A DNA stretch of 64,000 bases from Natronohydrobacter sp. (lineage in GTDB: Bacteria > Pseudomonadota > Alphaproteobacteria > Rhodobacterales > Rhodobacteraceae): NCBI GenBank assembly GCA_020832555.1, contig JAFIEM010000004.1, forward strand, positions 18,845 through 82,844, in the 5' to 3' direction. The notes beneath the pieces were generated by a model that was not told where the DNA came from, searched no databases, and was given only the letters and a program-made list of their open reading frames with translations. Both the position numbers and the translations under genes were made by a program. Shown piece after piece: positions 27,588 through 37,582 of this stretch (positions within the stretch are counted from its first letter, which is position 1; each line of letters opens with the position of its first letter).

Positions 27588-28289
27588 TCAGTACCCCGTG
27601 CTGTAGAGAACTGTTCGCAGGGTCTTCCCGACAAGGCGAAGGTCTGTCGCAAAGGAAAGATTACGCGCATATTCAATGTCCAGCTCGGCGCGACGCTGAA
27701 AATGCGAATCGTTGCGCTCGGAGACTTGCCAGACACCGGAAATGCCGGGGCGTAGCGAGGTGTAAACAGGCAGGGCAGGGCCGTAGAGATGCTTCTGCTC
27801 GGGCATCATCGGCCGCGGACCGAGAAGGCTCATCTGACCCCGCAGCACATTCCACAGTTGCGGCAACTCATCAATCGAGGTCTTGCGCAGGAACAACCCG
27901 AAGGAGGTCACACGGGGGTCGTGCTTCAGCTTCTGGGTGTCCAACCATTCCGCGCGCATTGCCGGATCGGTGTCGAGAATGTCTTGCAGCAGTCGGTCTG
28001 CATCAGGATGCATCGTGCGGAATTTCCAGATCCGGAAATGCCGACCGCCCTTGCCGATGCGCGCTTGAGAATAAAACGGAGCAACTCCCTGAACCAGAAG
28101 GACAAGGGTCACGACGATGATGATAGGCAGCACGATTGGCGCGATGAGCACTACCAGAAACAGGTCGAACAAGCGCTTTCCGAAAAGGCGGTAAAGGCCC
28201 TGACGGGCGACTTTCTCGCTTGACGGATCGCTCAGATCAGCCGAGTTTGGTATGGAGTTCTCACCGTGATACAAAGCGCGAGATGGCAT
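27588..28289 (-). CDS. ExoY-like sugar transferase (polyprenyl glycosylphosphotransferase)
   Basis: KRLFDLFLVVLIAPIVLPI, WKFRTMHPDAD, RKTSIDELPQLWNVLRGQMSLLGPRPMMPE, RPGISGVWQVSERN. Confidence 0.94.
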   Translation of the reverse strand: MPSRALYHGENSIPNSADLSDPSSEKVARQGLYRLFGKRLFDLFLVVLIAPIVLPIIIVVTLVLLVQGVAPFYSQARIGKGGRHFRIWKFRTMHPDADRLLQDILDTDPAMRAEWLDTQKLKHDPRVTSFGLFLRKTSIDELPQLWNVLRGQMSLLGPRPMMPEQKHLYGPALPVYTSLRPGISGVWQVSERNDSHFQRRAELDIEYARNLSFATDLRLVGKTLRTVLYSTGY

Positions 28290-28390
28290 AAGAAATTCCC
28301 CCGAGACGTGCGAGTTGGTTCAGCTATTGGCAACAAGAAAGCCCCTTCGGCAGTCGCGGGACACGCGGCGCACCAACTCTTCGCCGTTCT

Positions 28391-28413
28391 ATGGTTGTCA
28401 TACCTTTAACCAT
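28391..28413. promoter_or_regulatory. Inverted repeat ATGGTT-N11-AACCAT containing TTAACCAT
   Basis: atggttgtcatacctttaaccat in the divergent exoY/ExeA-like intergenic region; TTAACCAT (28406-28413) matches the CtrA half-site. Confidence 0.45.
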
Positions 28414-28709
28414 TCTGTGTCGCAGCAAAAATCAGCCCCGAGAGTTTGTGTTTCGCAATCTGCAACGGAATCTGTCTGCGAAATGTGAACAAATTGCGGT
28501 ATGGTTAGGGTTTGTTTCTGTCTGGCGTGAATCGCGATCATTCATAACTGTGAATGTGACATTTCTGCGGCCTGAACCGCGAATCACCAGAATGCGGTGA
28601 AGCATAGGATGCCACGACTTGGGCTTAATTTGGCTTGAATCCTGCCATGTCGCAGCAGTAACCACAGCGCAGCGGGTCGCAGTAGCTTCCTGTTTTGTGG
28701 AATGAGGGC

Positions 28710-29552
28710 ATGACTCAGGCATTCAGCTCATATCTGGAGCATTTCGGCTTCAAGCAGCGTCCATTCTCTCTGACGCCTGACCCGGAATTCCTGTTCTGGT
28801 CCGACGCGACGCGTGGTGCCTATACGATGTTGCAATATGGGCTGGCCACGCGCGCACCCATTACCCTGATCACAGGTGAGATCGGTGCCGGGAAAACTGT
28901 GTTGCTGCAGCATTTCATCGAAGAGATCGAGGATGACGACAGTCTCTCGATTGCTTTGGTCACGAATACACGCCCGAATACGCGCGAGATCCTGCAATGG
29001 TTGTTGCCGGAACTGACCAAGTCCGACATCAGCGAAGAAGCCAAATTTCTGCGCGTTCAGGAGTTCCTGGTGCAGGAATATAATGAAGGGCGGCGCGTGC
29101 TGCTGGTGATCGACGAGGCACAGAACCTGTCGCTTGAGGCGCTGGAAGAATTGCGGATGCTGACCAACATAAACCTGGGCAAGGAAGAGGTCTTGCAGTT
29201 GTTCCTGATTGGCCAGCCCGAGTTGCGCGACAATGTGCGTCGCCCTGAACTTGTCCAGTTCGCCCAGCGGGTCGCGGCAAACTATCATCTGCCCTATATG
29301 GAATCGGCCACGGTGCTGAAATACATCGCGCATCGGCTGAGGGTCGCGGGCGGAACGCCGGGGATATTCAGCAAACAGGCCGCAGAGCTGGTGCATGAGG
29401 CGACGGGTGGCATCCCGCGCCTGATCAACCAGCTTTGCGACATGTCCCTTACCTACGCTTTCGCCCAGCAAGAGAAGATGGTCAAACGCAGCACAGTTCA
29501 GGCCGTGATTGACGACGGCATTTTCTTCGCGCCTTTTCCGCGAAAAATGTGA
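28710..29552 (+). CDS. ExeA-like AAA ATPase (polysaccharide/secretion-associated)
   Basis: YLEHFGFKQRPFSLTPDPEFLFWSDATRGAYTMLQYGL, Walker A GEIGAGKT, Walker B LLVIDEAQNLS. Confidence 0.9.
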   Translation: MTQAFSSYLEHFGFKQRPFSLTPDPEFLFWSDATRGAYTMLQYGLATRAPITLITGEIGAGKTVLLQHFIEEIEDDDSLSIALVTNTRPNTREILQWLLPELTKSDISEEAKFLRVQEFLVQEYNEGRRVLLVIDEAQNLSLEALEELRMLTNINLGKEEVLQLFLIGQPELRDNVRRPELVQFAQRVAANYHLPYMESATVLKYIAHRLRVAGGTPGIFSKQAAELVHEATGGIPRLINQLCDMSLTYAFAQQEKMVKRSTVQAVIDDGIFFAPFPRKM

Positions 29553-29558
29553 CCGCGG

Positions 29559-29981
29559 CTACCAGTGGCCGACGCTCTCCATGCTGGCCCAGGGTTCAGC
29601 CGGGGGCAGGGCGCTGCCCTGTTGCAACAACTCGATCGAGATATTGTCGGGTGAGCGCACGAAAGCCATGCGACCGTCGCGGGGCGGGCGGTTGATCGTG
29701 ATCCCCGCAGCCTGCAACTCGGCGCATTTGGCATAGATATCCTCGACCTCATAGGCGAGATGGCCGAAATGGCGGCTGTCGGCAGGCAGACCATCGTCTC
29801 CGTCCCAGTTATAGGTCAACTCGACCGGACATTCTGGCTGACCTGGGGGGGCCATGAAGACCAAAGTGAAGCGGCCTGACTCGCTTTCATGGCGGCGGGT
29901 TTCCTCCAGTCCCAGCAATTTGTAGAAGGCGATCGAGGCGTCGAGATCCTTCACCCGGACCATTGTGTGCAGATAGCGCAT
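29559..29981 (-). CDS. gloA: Lactoylglutathione lyase (glyoxalase I)
   Basis: MRYLHTMVRVKDLDASIAFYKLLGLEETRR..., VELTYNWDG, FGHLAYEVEDIY. Confidence 0.9.
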   Translation of the reverse strand: MRYLHTMVRVKDLDASIAFYKLLGLEETRRHESESGRFTLVFMAPPGQPECPVELTYNWDGDDGLPADSRHFGHLAYEVEDIYAKCAELQAAGITINRPPRDGRMAFVRSPDNISIELLQQGSALPPAEPWASMESVGHW

Positions 29982-30105
29982 CCTGTTGCTCCTTGTTCTT
30001 CCGGTCAGAAGATAGGGACTTCTGTCGGGGCTGCAATGGGGGTTTCAGAATCAACCACATCCGTTCTAAGGTGAGCAACACAGCATGTTGTATTGCGGGC
30101 GGGGC

Positions 30106-30885
30106 ATGAAGCAGTATCTGGACGGTTTGCGCTATATCCTGGAAAACGGCATACCTTCGGATGACCGGACGGGAACCGGCACTTTGTCGGTTTTCGGGAT
30201 GCAGATGCGCTATGATCTTGCAGAGGGGTTCCCGCTGGTCACGACAAAACGCGTGCATCTGAAGTCAGTCATCCACGAGTTGCTCTGGTTTCTTTCCGGG
30301 AATACGAATGTTGGCTATCTGCAAGCGAACGGGGTCAGCATCTGGGATGAATGGGCTGATGATTCTGGGGATCTTGGGCCTGTCTATGGGCGCCAGTGGC
30401 GCGATTTCGGCGGCGTGGACCAGATCGCAACTCTGGTGGAGCAGATTAGCCAGACCCCGGACAGCCGGCGCCTGATCGTCTCGGCCTGGAACCCCGCTGA
30501 TGTGCCACAAATGGCGCTGCCGCCGTGTCATACGCTCTGGCAGGTGCGCATTCTGAGCGGCAAATTGCATCTGCAACTCTATCAGCGTTCGGCGGACATG
30601 TTTCTTGGTGTGCCTTTCAACATCGCCTCTTATGCGCTGTTGCAAATGATGCTGGCCAAGGTCACGGGGCTGGAGCCGGGGGTTTTCGTGCATACGCTGG
30701 GGGACGCGCATATCTACTCGAACCATATGGAACAAGTACAGATCCAGCTTGCGCGCGACCCGCGCCCGCTACCGCGCATGGAAATCCTGCGCAGCCCTGA
30801 GACGATTTTCGATTTTGTGTATGAGGATTTCCGCATCCATGATTATGATCCGCATCCCGCGATCAAGGCACCGGTGGCGGTCTGA
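30106..30885 (+). CDS. thyA: Thymidylate synthase
   Basis: [58 protein letters not shown]. Confidence 0.97.
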   Translation: MKQYLDGLRYILENGIPSDDRTGTGTLSVFGMQMRYDLAEGFPLVTTKRVHLKSVIHELLWFLSGNTNVGYLQANGVSIWDEWADDSGDLGPVYGRQWRDFGGVDQIATLVEQISQTPDSRRLIVSAWNPADVPQMALPPCHTLWQVRILSGKLHLQLYQRSADMFLGVPFNIASYALLQMMLAKVTGLEPGVFVHTLGDAHIYSNHMEQVQIQLARDPRPLPRMEILRSPETIFDFVYEDFRIHDYDPHPAIKAPVAV

Positions 30886-31368
30886 ATGCTGAGCCTGATC
30901 GTCGCGCGCGCGCGAAATGGTGCTATCGGGCGGGATGGTTCAATACCTTGGCACGCGCCCGAAGACCTCGCCTTTTTTCAGCGCGAAACGCTGGGTGGTG
31001 CGATCATTATGGGACGCAAGACCTGGGAGAGCCTGCCGAAACGACCTTTGCCGCGCAGGCTGAATATCGTCGTCACCTCGACCACCTGCGCGACGGAAAG
31101 CGAAGGGCTGTTTGTTTCTCTGGACAACGCCCTCGATGCGGCCCGCGCGGCGGGGCATATGCGTGTCTACGCGATTGGTGGCGCCGGGATCTACAGCGCT
31201 TTCCTGCCAAAAGCGGACCGGCTTCTGATCACAGAGGTAGATCTTGAGGTGCCGGATGCCGATACTTTCTTCCCGCAGATCAATTCGGACCAGTGGCGGT
31301 TGACGGCGCGCTTGCCATTACGGTCCGACGACCCGCGCTGCGTGTTGACCGAGTATCTTCGGATCTGA
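30886..31368 (+). CDS. folA: Dihydrofolate reductase
   Basis: NGAIGRDGSIPWHAPEDLAFFQRETLGGAIIMGRKTWESLP; abuts thyA. Confidence 0.95.
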   Translation: MLSLIVARARNGAIGRDGSIPWHAPEDLAFFQRETLGGAIIMGRKTWESLPKRPLPRRLNIVVTSTTCATESEGLFVSLDNALDAARAAGHMRVYAIGGAGIYSAFLPKADRLLITEVDLEVPDADTFFPQINSDQWRLTARLPLRSDDPRCVLTEYLRI

Positions 31369-31422
31369 GTGAAGCGCCATTGCAGAGCCTTGCGCCAGCA
31401 TCTACATCTTGTGAAACCACAG

Positions 31423-31752
31423 ATGGAGTTCCAGATGCAGATTCAGGTAAACACCGATAACACCATTTCCGGGCGCGAGGATGTCGTGTCCTTTGTCGAG
31501 GGGGTGATCGCATCGAAACTGGGGGCGGTGTCCGGTTCGATCACACGCGTCGAAGTGCATCTGCAGGACCAGAATGCAGAGAAGAAAGGTCCGGATGACA
31601 AGCGCTGCATGATCGAAGTGCGGCTCGAAGGTCGCCAGCCGGTCAGCGCGACGCATACGGCCGACAATCTGCAATCGTCAGTCACTGGTGCAGTGGACAA
31701 GATGCGCAACCTGCTTGATCGCGAACTTGGAAAGGCTCGCGCTCGTCGCTGA
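31423..31752 (+). CDS. HPF/RaiA family ribosome-associated protein
   Basis: MQIQVNTDNTISGREDVVSFVEGVIASKLG...VTRVEVHLQDQNAEKKGPDDKRCMIEVRLEGRQPV. Confidence 0.75.
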   Translation: MEFQMQIQVNTDNTISGREDVVSFVEGVIASKLGAVSGSITRVEVHLQDQNAEKKGPDDKRCMIEVRLEGRQPVSATHTADNLQSSVTGAVDKMRNLLDRELGKARARR

Positions 31753-31767
31753 ACCAGTCTGGCCCTG

Positions 31768-31797
31768 CTGCAATGTGTCTTATTGGACACATTGCAG
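31768..31797. other. Perfect 12-bp inverted repeat (hairpin/operator)
   Basis: CTGCAATGTGTC-TTATTG-GACACATTGCAG; no U-tract follows. Confidence 0.8.
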
Positions 31798-31840
31798 TAT
31801 CCCGGTGTTCGGCAGGCATCTTGCGTTCAAATCAATTTGA

Positions 31841-31848
31841 TTAACCAT
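31841..31848 (+). promoter_or_regulatory. Candidate CtrA half-site TTAACCAT
   Basis: atcaatttgaTTAACCATatg, about 325 nt upstream of the bcsN-like start. Confidence 0.35.
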
Positions 31849-32173
31849 ATGTTGTAGTTTGTTTTGATGCGTGTCTTGCAGTTCCCGTTCTGATTGATAG
31901 GCACCCGTCCATGTCGCGCTCCAGTGAGCCGTTGCCGTGTGTCATGGAGCGGCGCAATGCAGGAAAGATTGTCAAATCGCTTTAATTTAAGTAAAGTTCA
32001 GACGTTAATCCTGAAAACAGGAAACAAGTGACCCTCCGAAAAAAAAGAGAGGGCATTGAGCAGAGGCATAGGCAAGATGGGCTGGTCTTTCGACCATCGC
32101 TTGAAGGATATGTCGCGCGAAGCCATAGGCTTGGCGTGTGTTCTTCATGCGAGACATGCCCGAAGGGCAGATC

Positions 32174-32827
32174 ATGGACATTCATAACCCGATTTCTCGG
32201 AACTGCATACACCCCCGGCAAGGGCGCATCTCGACTGGCCTGCGCCTTGTCGCGGGGCTTGCTCTGGCCGTCGGGTTGAGCGCCTGTCAAATGAGCTCGC
32301 AGGGGGGGCAGACCAGCCGTACCGAATTGGCCGAAGCCCTTTCGGAATATCGGATCGTGCCAACCGGGCGCGCTTTCGTTTCTGTGCCCAACGCTCTTCT
32401 GGTGATGGAACGCGATCTGGGTGTTGCGCTTGAACAGCGCATTACCTTGCCGAACGCGACCACACTGGCCGGTGAAAACACCATTCAGCTGCGCGCGCAA
32501 ACCAGCCGGTCCTCCAGCGCGACACGGCTGCAACTGACCGAGATTCTTGCGCAATTCGGTGGCGTGCCTTCACCGTTCAGAGCTTTGGATGAGTCTTCAC
32601 TGAGTTCCAGTACGGATCAGTATGGCGACGTGACATATACAGTGACCCGCCCCGGCGGGGACGTGACCTGCGTGCTGGCTTTTCGCCGCTCGCAGATCGG
32701 GGCGCGTGCTTTGCCGCGCGGATCATCGGCGCTGGATCTGATGATGCGCAACTGCGTGACAGGATCGGTACAGGATGCGCTCGCCCCACTTGGTCCGCAG
32801 GCTTTCTCGCTTGGTGTGGCGCGATGA
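32174..32827 (+). CDS. bcsN: BcsN-like cellulose biosynthesis lipoprotein
   Basis: Lipobox-like LALAVGLSACQ; 217 aa, immediately upstream of bcsA. Assigned by operon position and general BcsN-like character. Confidence 0.6.
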   Translation: MDIHNPISRNCIHPRQGRISTGLRLVAGLALAVGLSACQMSSQGGQTSRTELAEALSEYRIVPTGRAFVSVPNALLVMERDLGVALEQRITLPNATTLAGENTIQLRAQTSRSSSATRLQLTEILAQFGGVPSPFRALDESSLSSSTDQYGDVTYTVTRPGGDVTCVLAFRRSQIGARALPRGSSALDLMMRNCVTGSVQDALAPLGPQAFSLGVAR

Positions 32828-32855
32828 CAGTGATTTTAAATAAGGGTGTGTTTCA

Positions 32856-35291
32856 ATGAGTATGCTGATTGCGACACGAAAACTGCGGGTCGGCGAGATA
32901 GGATTGTTCCTGCTCTGGACGGCTTTGGTCGTTCCCCTCGCCATTCTGGCCAGTATTCCGACATCGACCGCAGTGCAGGGGGCGTTGGGGCTGTTCGCTG
33001 TTCTGGTGGTGGCGCTGCTCAAGCCCTTTACCATGAAGAACATCATGGCGCGCTTTGCGCTCCTCTCTGTCGCAAGTGCGATCGTGATGCGGTACTGGTT
33101 CTGGCGGGCGACCGAGACACTGCCACCGCTCGACAACCCGATCTCCTTTTCCGTTGCGCTGGCACTTTTCATCGTTGAAACCTACGCGATCTGTGTCTTC
33201 TTCATCAGTTCTTTCATAACAGCGGATCCGATCAACCGGACCCTGCCGCCCAAGGTTTCCGCGGCCGCGCTTCCGACCGTCGATATTCTGGTGCCGAGCT
33301 ATAACGAACCGACCGAGATGCTTGCGGTGACTTTGTCTGCCGCGAAGAACATGCATTATCCTGCCCATAAGCGCACTGTGGTCCTGTGCGATGACGGTGG
33401 AACCGACCAGCGCTGCAATCACGAAGACCCGGCGATCTCGGAGAAGGCGCGCAAACGTCGTGCAGAGTTGCAGAATCTGTGCGCGGAACTCGGGATCGTC
33501 TATTCGACCCGTCCGAAGAATGAACATGCCAAGGCCGGGAATATGTCTGCCGCGCTGGAGCGGCTGAATGGCGATCTGGTAGTGGTCTTTGACGCAGACC
33601 ATGTGCCCAGTCGTGACTTTCTGGCGCGGACGGTCGGGTATTTCGTCGAAGACCCGAAGCTGTTTCTTGTCCAGACGCCGCATTTCTTTCTCAATCCCGA
33701 TCCGGTCGAACGCAATGTCGGGTTTCGCGCGGATTGCCCGCCCGAAAACGAGATGTTCTATCATCTGGGTCATCGCGGGCTTGACCGCTGGGGCGGGGCG
33801 TTCTTTTGCGGCTCTGCAGCCTTGCTGCGGCGCGCGGCTCTGGACGATGTGGGCGGTTTCGCGGGCGAGACCATTACCGAGGATGCCGAAACGGCACTGG
33901 AGATTCACAGCCGGGGCTGGAAGAGCCTTTATGTCGATCACGCGATGATCGCGGGCCTGCAGCCTGAAACCTTCGTGACCTTTATCGAGCAGCGTGGACG
34001 TTGGGCAGCAGGCATGATGCAGCTTCTGCGTCTGAAAAACCCGCTGCGCCGCAAGGGCATGAGCCTGACACAGCGGCTGTGTTACCTCAATTCCATGACC
34101 TTCTGGCTTTTTCCGTTGGTGCGCATGGTCTTCATCCTCGCACCATTGGCCTATCTGTTCTTCGGCATGCAGATCTTCGTGGCGACCATCGAGGAAGTGC
34201 TGGTTTATATGGGCGCCTATATGGCGGTCAGTTTCATGGTGCAGAACGCCCTTTATGCGCGGGTGCGATGGCCACTTATGTCCGAGATCTACGAGACAGC
34301 GCAGGCACCCTATCTGTCTGGCGTGGTCATCAAGACCTTGCTCAAACCGCGCGGTGCGAAATTCAATGTGACGGCCAAGGACGAGGTTCTGGAAGAAGAT
34401 TACATCTCGCCGCTGTTCAAGCCGCTTCTGGCACTCTGGGTGATTTGTGCGCTGGGTGTAGTGGCGGCAGGAATTCGCTGGGTCATGTTTCCGGGCGATC
34501 ATACGATTCTGATGATCGTCGGCGGCTGGGCCGTGTTCAATTTCATCATTCTGTCAGCAGCTTTGCGGGCGATTGCCGAACGGCAGCAACGACGGGGTGT
34601 GCCGCGGGTTGATATGAAAGTCCCGGCGGTGGCGGCTATTGGACGTGATGGCAGGTTCAGCTTCACGGCGGCAACCATCCTCAATTCGTCGACCAGCGGG
34701 GCAAAGCTCAAACTGATTGGCGGCCCTGAAACTGATCCCGCCGAGCTGGCCTCGATCGCGCCGGGCTACGTGCTCTATTTTACTCCGGAATTCCCGAAAT
34801 CACCGCATCTGGAAAACGCAGTGCGCGTACAGGTCAAGAATGTCGAGCGCACCAATTCAGGTGTCGTCGTCGGTGTACGCTACGACCCGGACCAACCCAT
34901 GCAGGCGCGTGAGACGATTGCGCATCTGATCTTTGGGGACAGCGCGAATTGGGAAATGGTCCGCGCAGGCAAGAACAAGCCCATGCCGATGATCCGGGGC
35001 ATGCTCTATGTTGTCGGTCTTGCCTGTGCCTCTGTGTATCACACCTTGCGCGCGCTGGCCGCAGAACCCGCCCGCCGACGGGCCGCAGAGGAACGCGCCC
35101 GCATGAGCGAGATCCGCGAACTGGAGCCTGCGCATATGCTGGCTTTCGGCGAGGCATTCGATCCCGATATCGCCAATCCCGATTTTTCCTTTGATCAGTT
35201 CGGGACCGGTGTGCCGGGGCTGGCAGGGGGGCGCATGGCCGCCAATCGTCAGACCCAGATCCTGGCGCGTGGATTGGAGGTCAAGCCATGA
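32856..35291 (+). CDS. bcsA: Cellulose synthase catalytic subunit (UDP-forming) with PilZ domain
   Basis: VLCDDGG, VVFDADHVPSRD, TITEDAETALEI, QRGRWAAGMMQ, PilZ RGVPR...NSSTSGAKL. Confidence 0.97.
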   Translation: MSMLIATRKLRVGEIGLFLLWTALVVPLAILASIPTSTAVQGALGLFAVLVVALLKPFTMKNIMARFALLSVASAIVMRYWFWRATETLPPLDNPISFSVALALFIVETYAICVFFISSFITADPINRTLPPKVSAAALPTVDILVPSYNEPTEMLAVTLSAAKNMHYPAHKRTVVLCDDGGTDQRCNHEDPAISEKARKRRAELQNLCAELGIVYSTRPKNEHAKAGNMSAALERLNGDLVVVFDADHVPSRDFLARTVGYFVEDPKLFLVQTPHFFLNPDPVERNVGFRADCPPENEMFYHLGHRGLDRWGGAFFCGSAALLRRAALDDVGGFAGETITEDAETALEIHSRGWKSLYVDHAMIAGLQPETFVTFIEQRGRWAAGMMQLLRLKNPLRRKGMSLTQRLCYLNSMTFWLFPLVRMVFILAPLAYLFFGMQIFVATIEEVLVYMGAYMAVSFMVQNALYARVRWPLMSEIYETAQAPYLSGVVIKTLLKPRGAKFNVTAKDEVLEEDYISPLFKPLLALWVICALGVVAAGIRWVMFPGDHTILMIVGGWAVFNFIILSAALRAIAERQQRRGVPRVDMKVPAVAAIGRDGRFSFTAATILNSSTSGAKLKLIGGPETDPAELASIAPGYVLYFTPEFPKSPHLENAVRVQVKNVERTNSGVVVGVRYDPDQPMQARETIAHLIFGDSANWEMVRAGKNKPMPMIRGMLYVVGLACASVYHTLRALAAEPARRRAAEERARMSEIRELEPAHMLAFGEAFDPDIANPDFSFDQFGTGVPGLAGGRMAANRQTQILARGLEVKP

Positions 35292-37582
35292 GCCGCGCAA
35301 CTTGGATGTTGCAGACAGGTGTTGTGCCCGCATTTGCGCATCTGCGCCGTGCGGGTATCACGCTGATTGGCTGTCTGCTTGTTGTTGCGATTCAGACCGC
35401 GCATGCTGCGGCGCAGGGTGTCTCCGACGGCCTGATCCCATTGCCGGAGAGTGCGGTTCAGGAATTGCCGAGCAGCGTTTCGCCCACGGAGATGCTGGAG
35501 CGCTTCGATCCCGCACGGCGTGTTGTAACGTCAGAGGACGTCGTCAATCCTGAATTGCAGTACTGGATTTCGCCCTTGCGCTTGCTGGATCTCGGATATC
35601 CGATGCGTGACAGCGTAACGCGAATTTCGGGCGAGCGCGAATGGGTCGCCTTCGATGTCTATGCCAGTGCCGGAGCCGACCAGCAAATTCTGCGCCTGTC
35701 GACCGTTTCGGGGATCAACAACCTGCCCGAGCGGTCATACCTGCGCGTATCCCTGAATGGCACGGATCTTGGGCGGCGCAATCTGGAGCATGTCGAGTCT
35801 TTCGGCATGATAGATTTCGCGTTGCCGCCCGATGTCCTCGTGCCGGGACGAAACCGCGTGCAGATCGAGTTCCGGCAACATCACAGGATCTATTGTGGAC
35901 CGGAAGCATCGTTTGATCTGTGGACTGATATCGACCTTTCGAAAAGTGGTCTGATAGTCCGCCGTGACCTTGATGCGGTCGGCGTCGAGACCTTTCTGAT
36001 GGCCTTGGCAGCTCAGGCAACCGGTGTGCGACCGGTCGAGATCCGCGGGCTGGATTCGCTGGGCAGCGATTCAGAAAGCTGGCGGAGGTTCCTTGTCGGT
36101 CGTCTCAATCAGGTGCTTTCTGGGGCACCGGTCGTGTTCCGTTTCGATGATTACTGGACCGCCGAGAGTGTGGGCCGTGCCCATGCGCGGATCACCGTTC
36201 TGCCCGCAGCGCAAAGTCGCATGCGATTTGTCATCGGTGGAGATGGCGCGATCGTGATGGTGCTGGACGTGGCGCAGGGGACGCGCCCCGAGGATTTACT
36301 GGCGGGAATACCGCAATTCGAACGGCGCTATGAGGATGTTCGCGCGCCATTGGTAATGCCGGAGCGAGACATTGCTTTCGCGGAGCTCGGGGCGAAGACC
36401 GAAGATTTTTCGCAGCATTATGCCATGCGCAACCATGTATTCAGGCTGCCGAATGACTGGCTGGTGCTGACAGCCGCCAAGGCCCGGATCCAGCTTGACT
36501 ATGCCTTCGCGGCCAATCTGCCCGAAGGCGCCATGCTGCTCTTGAGTGTGAATGGCACTGCGATCCGGCTGTTGCCGCTCTGGCAGGGTGGTGGAGCGCC
36601 GATCGATGCCTTTCCGATCGATTTCGAAGCACGGCTGATGCATCCGGGGACAAATGTCCTGACCTTCCAGATGTTCGTGCCGGGCAATCCCGCCGATCTG
36701 CCCTGTCCTTCGGGAGAAAGCCCGGTCCTGCAGATTTCTGAAACTTCGACGCTGCGCGTGCCCTACAGCCCCGCCATGGTCATCCCGGATATGGATCTGG
36801 CTTTTGCCACGCTCGGGGCAGACAGCCTGCGCAAGAACGAGTTGAGCGCGCGGGCTTTTTCCGACATGGATATGCTGACACTCTCGGCGGCCCTGAGCCG
36901 GTCGCGTGAGGCGCAGTATCCTTCGGTGCTGCACTTGATCGCGATTGATGATCTGGCCTCGATCCCGACCGGGCATCATCGCGCAGACCGCCGCCTGCTG
37001 GAAGATACAGTTCTGAGCGGACCCGAAGAAGGACCGCGTTCCGACGACAATACGGGCACGATGTCACAGGACCCTTTTCTGGCGCGACGTCCGGCATCTC
37101 AGCCTTTCGCGGCGTTTCTGAACGCGGGTTGGGAAAATGTCTTGGGCAGGCTGCAATGGCTGCGCGACAGGGTTTTTCCCAATAGCGGCGACCAGCTGAA
37201 TGCCTGGCTGACCGAGCAGCGAGGGCATGCCGTCCTGTTCCAGCTTGACCCTGATCGCCCGAGTGAAATCTGGATGCTGCGCAGTCCCGACAGCGATATC
37301 CACTCGATTGCACTGGCGATCGCAAGCGCGCGTGCCTTTGGCGGTGGACCAAAAGGACAGGTTTCGGTTCTGACGCATGAGGGTCACTGGATCAACTGGT
37401 TTGCGCCGGATCGCCGACCGGTTCTGCTGGAACCCTGGTCGCGGCAGAATTTCCGTGCGGCAATGGGCAATTTCGTCTCTGCCCGACCGATTTTCTATAC
37501 CATCCTGATGCTGGGGATTGCCCTGCTATCGGCGCTGGTCGCGTTGCGACTGGTAATCTCGACACGGGAGCACAAGACATGA
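35288..37582 (+). CDS. bcsB: Cellulose biosynthesis cyclic di-GMP-binding regulatory protein BcsB
   Basis: 764 aa with signal peptide and C-terminal TM (FYTILMLGIALLSALVALRLVIS), directly after bcsA with 4-bp overlap. Confidence 0.93.
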   Translation: MSRATWMLQTGVVPAFAHLRRAGITLIGCLLVVAIQTAHAAAQGVSDGLIPLPESAVQELPSSVSPTEMLERFDPARRVVTSEDVVNPELQYWISPLRLLDLGYPMRDSVTRISGEREWVAFDVYASAGADQQILRLSTVSGINNLPERSYLRVSLNGTDLGRRNLEHVESFGMIDFALPPDVLVPGRNRVQIEFRQHHRIYCGPEASFDLWTDIDLSKSGLIVRRDLDAVGVETFLMALAAQATGVRPVEIRGLDSLGSDSESWRRFLVGRLNQVLSGAPVVFRFDDYWTAESVGRAHARITVLPAAQSRMRFVIGGDGAIVMVLDVAQGTRPEDLLAGIPQFERRYEDVRAPLVMPERDIAFAELGAKTEDFSQHYAMRNHVFRLPNDWLVLTAAKARIQLDYAFAANLPEGAMLLLSVNGTAIRLLPLWQGGGAPIDAFPIDFEARLMHPGTNVLTFQMFVPGNPADLPCPSGESPVLQISETSTLRVPYSPAMVIPDMDLAFATLGADSLRKNELSARAFSDMDMLTLSAALSRSREAQYPSVLHLIAIDDLASIPTGHHRADRRLLEDTVLSGPEEGPRSDDNTGTMSQDPFLARRPASQPFAAFLNAGWENVLGRLQWLRDRVFPNSGDQLNAWLTEQRGHAVLFQLDPDRPSEIWMLRSPDSDIHSIALAIASARAFGGGPKGQVSVLTHEGHWINWFAPDRRPVLLEPWSRQNFRAAMGNFVSARPIFYTILMLGIALLSALVALRLVISTREHKT

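Noticed and set aside
31753-32173. c-di-GMP (GEMM) riboswitch in the cellulose leader
   Set aside because: I looked for the conserved GEMM core and did not see it; only AT-rich tracts and simple palindromes.
32853-34502. 549-aa antisense ORF opposite bcsA
   Set aside because: Shadow ORF; no recognisable motifs and the + strand is unambiguous cellulose synthase.
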